The translations under genes and the position numbers were made by a program. Positions 34,978 through 45,911 of a stretch of 64,000 nucleotides of DNA are shown in pieces. The notes under the pieces were generated by a model, which saw nothing but the letters and a program-made list of their open reading frames with translations, was not told the origin of the DNA and searched no databases. The stretch is from Asticcacaulis sp. EMRT-3 (lineage in GTDB: Bacteria; Pseudomonadota; Alphaproteobacteria; Caulobacterales; Caulobacteraceae): assembly GCF_030027245.1 (NCBI RefSeq), contig NZ_JASERT010000001.1:1976501-2040500 (forward strand). Direction: 5' to 3'. The first letter of the stretch is position 1, and each line of letters opens with the position of its first letter.

Positions 34978-35759
34978 TATAAAACACTTTCAATTCTGGC
35001 CACATCGACCGGGTTGTTCAGCTCCCAGAAAACGCGCCCGCGCCCGTCCACCTCGACGCATCGGATCGGCGTGCCGTTTTCGAGAAAACGCAATTGCTCC
35101 AGCCCTTCATGGCTTTCCAGCGGCCCGACCGGCCAGCCGCCATAGGCGCGCAGGGCCTCGGCGCGATAGGCATAGACCCCGACATGATGAAACACCGGAA
35201 TGATGTCGTCCGGGCCAAAAACCCGACCCGTATAGGGAATGACTTCCTTGGAAAAATAGAGCGCATTCATATGCTTGTCAAAGACCGCCGTGGTGCCGCC
35301 GACGCGGCCCGCCTGACGATCCTCAACGAAATTGGCATGGGTGACCGCGTCGCAACGCAGCACCGGCGTGGCCATTTCGACATTCTTATGATCGCGCATT
35401 TCATGGATCAGCGCCTCGACGAACCATGAGGGCGTCAGGGGCGCATCGCCTTGCAGATTAACGTAGAGATCAGCACCTTCCGGTAGCTTGCTCATCGCGT
35501 CGGCGCAGCGCTCGGTGCCGTTGGCGCAAGCTTCCGAGGTCATGATCACCTTCGCGCCAAAGGCTTCGGCGGCGTCTTTGATGCGCGTATCATCGGTGCA
35601 GACATAGACACTGTGCGCATCGGCCACCGAACTGGCCGCCTCATAGCTGCGCTGGATCAGGCTCTTGGCCACGCCATCCTTGCCCGTCAGCATGACCAGC
35701 GGCTTGCCGGGATAACGCGACGAAGCATAGCGCGCCGGGATCAGGATAATCGTCTTCAT
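34977..35759 (-). CDS. kdsB: 3-deoxy-manno-octulosonate cytidylyltransferase
   Basis: A 260-residue nucleotidyltransferase that activates KDO as CMP-KDO. The N terminus [18 protein letters not shown] is the CTP-binding motif, with VNLQGDAPL and the C-terminal [18 protein letters not shown] block typical of KdsB. The ATG at 35759 overlaps the kdsD stop as ATGA. The motif is QGDAP where many KdsB have QGDEP. Confidence 0.95.
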   Translation of the reverse strand: MKTIILIPARYASSRYPGKPLVMLTGKDGVAKSLIQRSYEAASSVADAHSVYVCTDDTRIKDAAEAFGAKVIMTSEACANGTERCADAMSKLPEGADLYVNLQGDAPLTPSWFVEALIHEMRDHKNVEMATPVLRCDAVTHANFVEDRQAGRVGGTTAVFDKHMNALYFSKEVIPYTGRVFGPDDIIPVFHHVGVYAYRAEALRAYGGWPVGPLESHEGLEQLRFLENGTPIRCVEVDGRGRVFWELNNPVDVARIESVL

Positions 35760-36745
35760 GCTACACCGGCCCTCAGGCAATCATGGATATGGATCAGGCC
35801 GAGCGGAGTCCTGTCCGCATCGACGACGAAAAGCGAGGTGATCTTGCGCTCGTTCATCACGCCCAGCGCCTCGGCGGCCAGGGCGTCGGGCGCGATGGTC
35901 AGCGGGCCTCTGTGCATCACCTGAGCGGCGGTCTTGTCCATCAGCCCGTCCATATGGCGGCGCAGATCGCCATCGGTGATGATGCCGGACAGCTTGCCGT
36001 CTGCATCGGTAAGGCCGACCGCGCCGAAGCTCTTGGCGGTCATGACCAGAAGCGTATCGCTCATCGGCGTGGTGGCGGGGGTCAGCGGCAGGGCGTTGCC
36101 CGCGTGCATCAATTGCTCCACCTTCAGCAGTTGCGCGCCCAGCTTGCCGCCGGGATGGAAGGTCTTGAAATCGGTCGGCTGAAAGCCGCGCTTTTCCATC
36201 AAAGCCACGGCCAGAGCATCACCGAGCGCCAGCGTCATGGTGGTGCTTGTGGTGGGCGCCATGCCGATGGCGCAGGCTTCGGGCGCGGCGGGCAATAACA
36301 GCGCGACATCGGCCGATTTCAGCAAGGTGGAACCGGGGCGCGAGGCGATGCCGATCAGCGGAATGGCGAAGCGGCGCGTATGGGCGATGATGTCGGACAG
36401 TTCTGCCGTCTCGCCCGAATTGGACATGACGATCACCACATCGTCGGGCGTAATCATGCCGAGATCACCGTGCGACGCCTCGGCGGGATGGACGAACTGC
36501 GCCGGGGTGCCGGTCGAGGCCAGTGTGGCGGTGATCTTGGCCCCGACATGGCCCGACTTGCCCATGCCCGACACAATCACCCGGCCTTTAGCGGCGAACA
36601 TCACCTCAACGGCGCGCACGAAGCTTTCGTCGAGCAGCCCGGCGAACAGCAAAAGCGCCTCGCCCTCGGTGCGCAAAACCCGCGCCCCGGTGGCCAGCAG
36701 GGCGGTGCGGCTGTTGATGTCGGCGGCGGGCGCAAGCTTGGTCAT
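35756..36745 (-). CDS. kdsD: Arabinose-5-phosphate isomerase (KdsD/KpsF)
   Basis: A 329-residue enzyme that makes arabinose-5-phosphate from ribulose-5-phosphate for KDO synthesis. The SIS domain (GMGKSGHVGAKITATLASTG, SHGDLGMI, SNSGETAE, PTTSTTMTLALGD) is followed by two CBS domains (about residues 205-325). First gene of a translationally coupled set with kdsB and kdsA, giving three KDO steps in one transcript; the phosphatase KdsC is not present here. Confidence 0.95.
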   Translation of the reverse strand: MTKLAPAADINSRTALLATGARVLRTEGEALLLFAGLLDESFVRAVEVMFAAKGRVIVSGMGKSGHVGAKITATLASTGTPAQFVHPAEASHGDLGMITPDDVVIVMSNSGETAELSDIIAHTRRFAIPLIGIASRPGSTLLKSADVALLLPAAPEACAIGMAPTTSTTMTLALGDALAVALMEKRGFQPTDFKTFHPGGKLGAQLLKVEQLMHAGNALPLTPATTPMSDTLLVMTAKSFGAVGLTDADGKLSGIITDGDLRRHMDGLMDKTAAQVMHRGPLTIAPDALAAEALGVMNERKITSLFVVDADRTPLGLIHIHDCLRAGVA

Positions 36746-36878
36746 TCAGGTTCTTCCGTTTCCAGCCTATATGGCGGGTGCCGCCGTCTTAGCAAGATCG
36801 GCGCACACGGACAATGACGATCATCTTCCCTCAAGCGGTATAACCGTGTTAGTCATATCCAAAACGGGGGCAACATAG

Positions 36879-37841
36879 ATGACTGAAACACACCCGAACC
36901 TGAAGGGTGGCATGACCCCACCCGTTCATCCGCTCGCCCCCTATCTGCAACCCGTCAGGCGCTGGATACGCATCACTTTACGCCGCCTGCCCGCGCCTCT
37001 GGCTGAGTTTGTGCTGTTCGGCCTGAAAATGGCGTGGTCGTGTTTGTTTGGTGCCGCCATGCTGACGCTGATGATCGTCAGTTATTTTCTCTGGCATTTC
37101 ATCTGGCCCGCCCATCCGCTCATTTACCGCTATGATTTCCTGTTCGGGGCGGCGCTGGTCATACAGGCCCTGATGCTGTGGACGCGGCTGGAAACCTGGG
37201 ACGAGATGAAGGTGATCGGCCTCTATCATCTGACCGGCACGGCAATGGAGGTTTTCAAAACCCATATGGGGTCGTGGACCTATCCCGAACCATCGCTTTT
37301 TCATATCGGCGGCGTGCCCCTGTTTACCGGCTTCATGTATGGCAGCGTCGGCTCGTTTATCGCCCGCGCCATCCGCGTATTCGACATGCGCTTCTCGCAC
37401 TATCCGAAGCCTTGGGTCACGTGGCTGCTGGCCATTGCCATCTATCTCAACTTTTTCAGCCATCACTATATCTATGATTTCCGCTGGCTGATTTTCGCCG
37501 TTCTGGCCGTGGTCTTTTTCCGCTGCTTCGTGTTTTTCCGCGTCGATCGTGAAACCCGATCCATGCCGTTTTTGCTGGCGGGCACATTGACCGCCTTCTT
37601 TTTGTGGCTGGCCGAAAATATCGGCACCTATACCCACACCTGGCGCTATCCGGGTAAGCACTGGCATCTGGTATCGATCCAGAAGATGAGCGCGTGGGGA
37701 CTGCTTTTGGTTCTGGCCTTCGTGACGGTATCTTTGGTGTTTCCGGTCAAAGCACCCGATACCCAGGCCCAGCGCAGCGGCGGCTATCGCCTGTGGTGGG
37801 CCGGTTTATTCCGGTCGTCAGGGCGTGCGGTTTCGGAATAG
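36879..37841 (+). CDS. DUF817 integral membrane protein
   Basis: A 320-residue protein with about eight membrane segments. Conserved polar blocks within membranes, WDEMKVIGLYHLTGTAMEVFKTHMGSW and FSHHYIYDFRW, match the DUF817 pattern. Histidine and acidic residues in or near the membrane suggest a possible metal or cofactor role, but function is unknown. It is divergent from kdsD. Confidence 0.75.
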   Translation: MTETHPNLKGGMTPPVHPLAPYLQPVRRWIRITLRRLPAPLAEFVLFGLKMAWSCLFGAAMLTLMIVSYFLWHFIWPAHPLIYRYDFLFGAALVIQALMLWTRLETWDEMKVIGLYHLTGTAMEVFKTHMGSWTYPEPSLFHIGGVPLFTGFMYGSVGSFIARAIRVFDMRFSHYPKPWVTWLLAIAIYLNFFSHHYIYDFRWLIFAVLAVVFFRCFVFFRVDRETRSMPFLLAGTLTAFFLWLAENIGTYTHTWRYPGKHWHLVSIQKMSAWGLLLVLAFVTVSLVFPVKAPDTQAQRSGGYRLWWAGLFRSSGRAVSE

Positions 37842-37951
37842 ATTTCAGGCCGCGCCCTATCCCAACCAACCTCCAAAAATATTGACGCAAGGGAATCTTT
37901 CCGCATTCGCGATCCAATCTGTCCAGCGCGGCGTAGATTGTGACAGGTCAG

Positions 37952-38000
37952 AAACCTGCAAGGCCACAAACCTGCAAGGCTTGGAAACCTGTTCGAAGGG
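37952..38000. repeat. Short tandem repeat upstream of the DUF3034 gene
   Basis: Three successive units starting with AAACCTG at 37952, 37968 and 37985, the first two extended as AAACCTGCAAGGC. Unit length is 16-17 bases. It lies 57 bases before the DUF3034 ATG and could be an array of regulator half-sites. Confidence 0.5.
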
Positions 38001-38056
38001 AAATGCGGCCCATAACAGCCACCTTCCCGCCACGGCAGTCTTGGAGAGGGCACGCC

Positions 38057-38953
38057 ATGTCAATAAAAAAACGAAAATACGGCCTGCTGTTGAGCGCGGC
38101 CGCGCTTGTGGTCGGCTTAGGTGCGGGTCTGGCAGCCGCCGCCGACGCACAGTCGCTGGATACCAGCGGCAAGTTATTGCTGACCGGCGGGGTCAGCCAG
38201 ATCGAAGGCGCGGCAGGCGGCGGATTGACGCCGTGGGCTGTCATCGGCGGTTACGAAACCGACGGCCAGATCGGCGGCAATGTCTTTTACACCGATGTCG
38301 GCACGCAGGATTACAACATCAAATCCTATGGTGCTCTGGTCGGCATCCATAACCGCGTCGAATTTTCCTATGCCCGGCAGGATTTCGACACGCGCAATGT
38401 CGGCGCAGCACTCGGCCTCGGCTATGGTTACACGATCAGCCAGGACACGTTTGGCGTGAAGGTGCGCGTGCTGGGTGACGCCATTCTCCAACAGGATTCG
38501 TGGTTGCCGCAGATCTCGGTGGGGGCGCAGTTCAAGTCGAACAAGAATGGCGCGCTGGTCAAGGCGCTGGGCGCGCGCGATGATCACGGCACCGACTATT
38601 ATGTCAGCGCCACCAAGCTGTTTCTGGCCCAGAGCCTGCTCGTCAATGCCACGGTGCGCGAAACCAAGGCCAATCAGTTCGGCATTCTCGGCTATGGCGG
38701 CATCGATGATCATTACCATACCGAAGTGGAAGGCTCGGTGGCCTATCTGCTGACGCGCCAGATCGCCATCGGCGCCGAATTCCGCGCCAAGCCCGACAAT
38801 CTGGCCGTGGCCCACGAAGGCAATGCCTATGACGCCTTCGTCGCCTATGCCCCCACCAAGAACCTGTCTTTCACCCTCGCCTATGCCGATCTCGGCAATA
38901 TCGTCACCCGCAAGCAGCACGGTCTTTACCTGTCGCTGCAAGCCGGTTTCTAA
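38057..38953 (+). CDS. DUF3034 family outer-membrane beta-barrel protein
   Basis: A 298-residue exported protein with a signal peptide (cleavage near AAADAQS) and regular alternating hydrophobic strands ending in a C-terminal phenylalanine (LYLSLQAGF), the signature of an outer-membrane barrel. The pattern matches DUF3034. The ATG follows a GGAGAGGG site. Function is unknown. It is followed by an exported truncated haemoglobin and a cytochrome c in the same direction. Confidence 0.78.
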   Translation: MSIKKRKYGLLLSAAALVVGLGAGLAAAADAQSLDTSGKLLLTGGVSQIEGAAGGGLTPWAVIGGYETDGQIGGNVFYTDVGTQDYNIKSYGALVGIHNRVEFSYARQDFDTRNVGAALGLGYGYTISQDTFGVKVRVLGDAILQQDSWLPQISVGAQFKSNKNGALVKALGARDDHGTDYYVSATKLFLAQSLLVNATVRETKANQFGILGYGGIDDHYHTEVEGSVAYLLTRQIAIGAEFRAKPDNLAVAHEGNAYDAFVAYAPTKNLSFTLAYADLGNIVTRKQHGLYLSLQAGF

Positions 38954-39034
38954 AGCGCGGAACGCACTTTAGATTTTTTTGTTTTAACGCGCATCTCGAT
39001 CCAAAAAGTGCATCACACTTTTTGGGATGCGCTT
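38954..39034. repeat. Structured repeat with CCAAAAAGTG hairpin
   Basis: CCAAAAAGTG (39001-39010) and CACTTTTTGG (39016-39025) form a perfect stem enclosed by GCGCATC (38989-38995) and GATGCGC (39026-39032). It shares the TTTTGTTTTA-CGC and CCAAAAAGTG parts with the copy at 46448-46552. It lies between the DUF3034 and haemoglobin genes and may end the first transcript. Confidence 0.7.
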
Positions 39035-39049
39035 GAGAGGAACGCCGCT

Positions 39050-39556
39050 ATGAAAATGTCCCTGTTCAGCGCCGTTGCCGCGGCAGCCCTGATCACCGTC
39101 TCCGCCCATGCGCAAATGGCCGATTCCTCTGCCATGAGCGCCGCGCCAGCCGCCAGCATGACGCCTTCCGCCGCCACGGCCCCGGTGGTTTCGCCCGATG
39201 GCTCGCTCTATAAGACCTTCGGCGGTCATGACGGTCTGGTCAGCCTGATGAACGATACGATGGATAATCTGGTCGCCGATCCGCGTACCCACGACTTCTT
39301 CGTGGCCGCCGATCAGGCCCACATCAAGGCCGAACTGGTCGATCAGTTCTGCCACATCATGGGCGGCGGATGTGAATATACGGGCCGCGACATGAAGACC
39401 GTCCATGCCCAGCTTGGCATTACACACGCCGATTTCAACGCCCTGGTCGAAGACCTGCAAAAGGCGATGGACAAGCACAAGATTCCGTTCGCGGCGCAAA
39501 ATAAGCTGCTGGCGGCGCTGGCGCCCCAGCACCGCGACATCGTCACCGCGCCCTGA
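39050..39556 (+). CDS. Exported group 1 truncated haemoglobin
   Basis: A 168-residue protein: signal peptide (residues about 1-20), a Ser/Ala-rich linker, then a globin of the 2-on-2 type (LYKTFGGHDGLVSLMNDTMDNL, FCHIMGGGCEYTGRDMKTVHAQLGIT). The proximal haem histidine is in KTVHAQL. Two cysteines are close together in the sensor region (FCHI, GGGC). Truncated haemoglobins bind O2 and NO; most are cytoplasmic, so an exported one is less usual. It may act with the cytochrome c that follows 15 bases later. Confidence 0.88.
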   Translation: MKMSLFSAVAAAALITVSAHAQMADSSAMSAAPAASMTPSAATAPVVSPDGSLYKTFGGHDGLVSLMNDTMDNLVADPRTHDFFVAADQAHIKAELVDQFCHIMGGGCEYTGRDMKTVHAQLGITHADFNALVEDLQKAMDKHKIPFAAQNKLLAALAPQHRDIVTAP

Positions 39557-39571
39557 TCCGAAGATCATCCC

Positions 39572-39943
39572 ATGAAAATCCAGACCTGCATGGCCACCCT
39601 CGCGGTGGTCATGCTGACCTGCGCCCCGGCGCTGGCCGCCGATAACCCACAGGCCGCTTTGGGCGAAAAGCTCTATCAGCAGCGCTGCGCCGCCTGTCAT
39701 GCGATAGATAGCAATGGCTATGCGCCGCGCCATCGCGGCGTGGTGGGCCGCAAGGCCGGTTCCCAGCCCGGCTATAACTATTCCAGCGCGCTTAAAAACT
39801 CCGGCATTGTGTGGAGCGAGGCCAATATCGACCTGTGGCTGCAAGGCCCATCTAAGATGGTGCCGGGCACGCGCATGGGCTTTCACGACGACAATGCCAC
39901 TGAGCGCGCCGCCATCATCGCCTATCTGAAAACGCAGAAATAG
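39572..39943 (+). CDS. Class I cytochrome c
   Basis: A 123-residue periplasmic monohaem protein with a signal peptide (cleavage near ALAA), the haem motif CAACH and a distal methionine probably in KMVPGTRM. The sequence GVVGRKAGSQPGYNYSSALKNSGIVW matches the cytochrome c2/c550 type. It directly follows the haemoglobin gene and converges on the kinase-phosphatase gene, 1 base apart. Confidence 0.93.
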   Translation: MKIQTCMATLAVVMLTCAPALAADNPQAALGEKLYQQRCAACHAIDSNGYAPRHRGVVGRKAGSQPGYNYSSALKNSGIVWSEANIDLWLQGPSKMVPGTRMGFHDDNATERAAIIAYLKTQK

Positions 39944-39944
39944 A

Positions 39945-41735
39945 TCACCCGTTGGGGTGGGCCAGCCACGCCAGCAGATGCACCAGCCACGGATCGGGCT
40001 GCCAGCCGGTGCGCCAGCCCGCAATGACCAGCGCCAGAGCCACGGCCAGAGCCAGACTGATGCCGCGCCAGATGCCGACCTGATGGCGGGCAAACCACGA
40101 ATGCTTGCGGAAGAAATCGGGCGAGGCTCCGTAAGCCCCGGTTTCCAGCTTGAAGGCCATCTCAAAGCCATCCTGAAAACGGTCATCGGGATTGGGGGCC
40201 AGCGCCTGCACGATCAGGCTGTCGAGCCATGACGGCAGATCAGGGCGCTTTTCGGTCAGCGGCGCGGGCCGCGCAAACACCGGCTTCTGGCCCGTTTCGA
40301 TCTCGCCAAACGGATAGGCCCCGCCGGTGAACATGCGATAGAGGGTGACACCCATCGAAAAAATGTCGGAGCGTTCATCGCCCGGCTGGCCCTGAAATTG
40401 TTCGGGGGCCTTATAGCTGGGCGTGCCGGGCACAAACACCGTGTCCTTGTCGAGATTGGGGATGCGCGATACGCCCAGATCGACCAGTTTGAAGCCGCCA
40501 TCCTGCATCAGGATGATGTTTTCCGGTTTAACGTCGCGGTGAATAATGCCCGCCCGATGCAGCGAACCCAAGGCCTTGGCCAGACGGGTGGCGATGCCGA
40601 TTCCCTCGTTCAGGCTGATTTTCGGGGTGCGCAGCAGGCGATGTTCGAGGGTTTCACCGACATAGAATGGCTGGGCGATATAGAGGCAGGTCTGGCGGCC
40701 CGTCGGCAATTGCAGCACCGTGCCGACCCACATATGCTGAACGCGCGACGCCACCCATGCTTCGCGCATAAAGGCCGAGCGCGCCGACGATTCCGCACCG
40801 ATCGTATGGGGCTTGGGGAATTTCAGCACCACCATCGCCTGGCCGGGGCGCGGCTCTTTCAGGTCGCGGGCGCGGAAAACCCGCGAATAGAGACCGTCGG
40901 CCAGTTGTCTTTCCAGCCGGAACCCATCGACCAGATCGCCGACACTGGGCGGATCGAGCATGGGCAGCCTGGCGATGGCGGCGTCGAGATCCTCAATCGA
41001 GGCCGGGGCCAGGTCGATAATGTCGATGACCAGCGCGGTGGTGTTGTCGTCGCCGCCGCGCCCGATGGCGCTGGCCACCAGCTTTTGCGCGGTTTCCTCC
41101 GCAGAGGTGCGCCCGTCGAGGATCAGGCCAATATCGGTATTGCCGAGCATCCCGTGCACACCATCGGAACACAGCATCAGCCGGTCATGCGGGGCCAGAT
41201 CATAGGCGCCGTAATCGATGCGCACCGCCTCTTCGGCCCCGACGGCGCGGCTGAGCAGGGTCGTGTCCTCGCCGCTGCCTTCGGGGCGATGATCCTGGGT
41301 CAGTTGTTCGAGCTGGCCTTCGCGCAAACGATAAAGCCGCGTATCGCCAACGTGGAAGCTGTGCAGCCGCCGCCCCTTGATGACCACGCCGGTAAAGGCG
41401 CAGGCCATACCCTTCAGGTTTTCATTCTTCTGGCCTTCGCGGAACAGCCAGTAATTGATGCTTTCCAGCGCGCGGGCGGCGGTCTTGCGCGGTGACAGAA
41501 TTTCGCTCTGGCCGAGATAATCATCGATGAAGGTGCGCACCGACAGCTCGGCGGCCACGCGCCCACCCTTGCGCCCGCCCACGCCGTCGGCCAGCGCCGC
41601 CACCGCCCCATGATGGTTACCCGCAGCCTCATCGAGATAGAGGGCGGCGAAATCCTGATTATCGTCGCGTTTGCCGATGTCGGAGGCGAAACCGGAGGCG
41701 ATGTTCAGGCGCGAACTGGCGGTGACGGGCGTCAT
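39945..41735 (-). CDS. PP2C phosphatase - Ser/Thr kinase fusion
   Basis: A 596-residue protein. The N-terminal PP2C phosphatase domain (about 1-245) has GKRDDNQDF, ALADGVGGRKGG and CSDGVHGML metal-binding aspartates. The kinase domain (about 260-540) has HRDVKPENI, DLG in place of DFG, and GTPSYKAPEQF, with VVLKF as the likely ATP lysine. A single membrane segment (GIWRGISLALAVALALVIAGW) sits at the C terminus. Such bifunctional proteins are known in proteobacteria, often near nitrate genes or type VI clusters, which are absent here. Substrates unknown. Confidence 0.9.
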   Translation of the reverse strand: MTPVTASSRLNIASGFASDIGKRDDNQDFAALYLDEAAGNHHGAVAALADGVGGRKGGRVAAELSVRTFIDDYLGQSEILSPRKTAARALESINYWLFREGQKNENLKGMACAFTGVVIKGRRLHSFHVGDTRLYRLREGQLEQLTQDHRPEGSGEDTTLLSRAVGAEEAVRIDYGAYDLAPHDRLMLCSDGVHGMLGNTDIGLILDGRTSAEETAQKLVASAIGRGGDDNTTALVIDIIDLAPASIEDLDAAIARLPMLDPPSVGDLVDGFRLERQLADGLYSRVFRARDLKEPRPGQAMVVLKFPKPHTIGAESSARSAFMREAWVASRVQHMWVGTVLQLPTGRQTCLYIAQPFYVGETLEHRLLRTPKISLNEGIGIATRLAKALGSLHRAGIIHRDVKPENIILMQDGGFKLVDLGVSRIPNLDKDTVFVPGTPSYKAPEQFQGQPGDERSDIFSMGVTLYRMFTGGAYPFGEIETGQKPVFARPAPLTEKRPDLPSWLDSLIVQALAPNPDDRFQDGFEMAFKLETGAYGASPDFFRKHSWFARHQVGIWRGISLALAVALALVIAGWRTGWQPDPWLVHLLAWLAHPNG

Positions 41736-41863
41736 GCCCCATTACTGGACGAGGTTGCGCGTTTCGTAAATACGCGAACTGTGCACCGCCGTAAAATCAC
41801 CGGCCCGGCGTGGCTTTTATGCCTCCTCGTCCTGCCCCGTTTCCGGGAAGGTGGATTTTTTCA

Positions 41864-41900
41864 CCACGGATAAGACAGATTCATCTTCCCTTATCCGTGG
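41864..41900. terminator. Inverted repeat upstream of the kinase-phosphatase gene
   Basis: CCACGGATAAG (41864-41874) pairs with CTTATCCGTGG (41890-41900). The sequence TTCACCACGGA at its left edge is shared with the longer palindrome at 48931-48965. It lies between the M1 peptidase 3' end (42027) and the kinase start, so it could terminate the peptidase transcript. Confidence 0.5.
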
Positions 41901-42026
41901 CCAGTCTTCCGGTTGAATGGAGTAAGATTTGGGCCACGAAAAACTTTTGCAAGCCTTCCCGCGACGGAGCCTTGGCAGACAGGCGCATCGGAACTCACTG
42001 GCCTGAGCGAAGAGGCTGATCCGCGC

Positions 42027-44006
<1,980 letters not shown>

Positions 44007-44084
44007 CTGGGGCGGAATCCTGGTTAAAACGCGTGCGCGGCTATTTAAGGGCAAACCACCTCATCACACAACCGTGAAAATGGC

Positions 44085-44130
44085 GCAAAGGCCCGCCGAT
44101 GGTCGCCATCGGCGGGCCTTTGCTGCTTTT
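44085..44130 (-). terminator. Long perfect hairpin terminator
   Basis: Perfect 18-bp stem (44085-44102 with 44106-44123) around a TCG loop, with TTTT tracts on both sides. It follows the DEAD-box gene on the minus strand and isolates it from the M1 peptidase gene. Confidence 0.85.
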
Positions 44131-44147
44131 CAGATTTTAAGCGCAGA

Positions 44148-45911
44148 TCAGGCGCGCGAACGACGCTTGAACTGGGCACCTTCCGAACGCGGCTTGGGCG
44201 GTTCGGAATAGTGGGTCGCGCGATCACCGCCGAAGCCACCCTTGCCCATGCCGCCCTTGGACGCATTGTCCTTGCGGCCGTGGGCGGGCTTGCCGCGCGG
44301 CTTGACCTTAACGGGCTGGCCATCGACGTGCGAGCGGGCCGGACGGTCATCACGGCGATCATCACGATTAAAGGCTGCGGGGGCGCGCGAAGGCTCAGCG
44401 CTACGCGCCTTGAAAGGCTTTTTCGCCTTCTGGTCGGGGCGCAGCGTATCGAGCGCGCCGCGTTCCGTGGCCATCGGATCATAACGTTCACCCGCCGGGC
44501 GCTCATTGCGCTCACCGAACGGCTTGCCGCCCGGCTTGCCTGCATAGGGCTTGCCAGCAAAAGACGGACGGCCCGCGGCATGATCGGGGCGGTTACGGCC
44601 GCGCTTATGGACGAATTCGGCGTCCGGGTCGGAATGGCGCGCTTCGGGATTCGGGCCACGGCCACGACCGGAACCGGGACGCGGATCGCCCTTCTTGCGG
44701 TGTTCGGGCAGGCGGTCGGGCGTCGAGGGCTTTTCGGTATTGCCCGAAGCCAGAATGGCCTCGTCGAGCAGTTTCAGCGCATTGTCCTTGCGGCGGTCGA
44801 ACGACGGAATGCGCTGGCGCGTGACGCGCTCGATGTCTTTCAGCAGACGGCGTTCATCATCGGCGCACAGGGTGATCGACACGCCCGATTTACCGGCGCG
44901 CGCTGTGCGGCCGATGCGGTGGACATAGGCTTCGGCCACGTTGGGCAGCTCGTAATTGATGACGTGCGACACGGCATCAACATCGATACCGCGCGCGGCG
45001 ATGTCGGTGGCGACCAGCGCGCGCACCTTACCGGCGCGGAAGGCTTGCAGGGCGCGTTCGCGCTGGCTTTGATTCTTGTCGCCGTGGATGGCGGCGGCTT
45101 CGACGCCACCGGCCTGCAAATAGGCGGCGACGCGGTCAGCCGAACGCTTGGTGCGGGTAAAGACCAGGGTGCGGTCGAGCTTGGCTTCGGCATAAAGCTC
45201 GCTGAGCAGAGCACGCTTGCACTGGGCTTCGATGAAGATGACGCTCTGCTCAACGCGCTCCGCCGTGGTGGCTTCGGGCGTGACCTCGACCTTTTTCGGA
45301 TCGGTCAGCAGTTCCGAGGCCAGAACACCGGCCTCCTTCGGCATGGTGGCCGAGAAGAACAGGTTCTGGCGCTTGTGCGGCAGGCGGGCGGCAATCTGGC
45401 GGATCGGCTTGACGAAGCCCAGATCGAGCATCTGGTCGGCTTCGTCGAGCACGAAGAAACCGACGCCGCGCAGATCGACGCTCTTTTGTTCGATATGGTC
45501 GATCAGGCGACCGGGCGTGGCCACCAGAATATCGAGACCGGCATTGAGCGCCTTATATTGCGGGCCGTATTTGACGCCGCCATAGATGGTGGCGATCGAC
45601 AGGCCCAGGCCATGCGAATAGGTTTTGAAGCTTTCGGCGATCTGCGAGGCCAGTTCGCGCGTCGGCGACAGAACCAGCACGCGGGCGGTCTTCGGCGCCG
45701 GAATCTGGCGGTTGGTCAGGATATGTTGCAGGATCGGCAGGGCGAAGGCCGCCGTCTTGCCGGTGCCGGTCTGGGCGATGCCCAGCAGGTCGTGTCCGGC
45801 CAGCAAATGGGGGATAGCCTGGGCCTGAATCGGCGTCGGCGTTGTATAGCCCTGCTTTTCGAGGGTCATCAGAAGGGTGGGCGACAGGCCCAGGTCTTTA
45901 AAGTGCGTCAC
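44148..45911 (-). CDS. DEAD-box RNA helicase (RhlE type)
   Basis: About 587 residues. Helicase core with Q motif (PTPIQAQAIPHLL), AQTGTGKT, PTRELA, VLDEAD, SAT, the RGIDVDAVSHVINYE block and HRIGRTARAG. The last 200 residues are a basic, Gly/Pro/Arg-rich tail as in RhlE-type cold-shock helicases, likely RNA binding. Start is placed at GTG 45911 (VTHFKDLGL fits the family start); the frame is open upstream to 46073 but with unlikely sequence. Ribosome site weak. Confidence 0.92.
   Translation of the reverse strand: MTHFKDLGLSPTLLMTLEKQGYTTPTPIQAQAIPHLLAGHDLLGIAQTGTGKTAAFALPILQHILTNRQIPAPKTARVLVLSPTRELASQIAESFKTYSHGLGLSIATIYGGVKYGPQYKALNAGLDILVATPGRLIDHIEQKSVDLRGVGFFVLDEADQMLDLGFVKPIRQIAARLPHKRQNLFFSATMPKEAGVLASELLTDPKKVEVTPEATTAERVEQSVIFIEAQCKRALLSELYAEAKLDRTLVFTRTKRSADRVAAYLQAGGVEAAAIHGDKNQSQRERALQAFRAGKVRALVATDIAARGIDVDAVSHVINYELPNVAEAYVHRIGRTARAGKSGVSITLCADDERRLLKDIERVTRQRIPSFDRRKDNALKLLDEAILASGNTEKPSTPDRLPEHRKKGDPRPGSGRGRGPNPEARHSDPDAEFVHKRGRNRPDHAAGRPSFAGKPYAGKPGGKPFGERNERPAGERYDPMATERGALDTLRPDQKAKKPFKARSAEPSRAPAAFNRDDRRDDRPARSHVDGQPVKVKPRGKPAHGRKDNASKGGMGKGGFGGDRATHYSEPPKPRSEGAQFKRRSRA

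Noticed and set aside
37952..38000. Reading the AAACCTG units as a CRISPR array
   Set aside because: Units are 16-17 bases with no separate spacers and only three copies.
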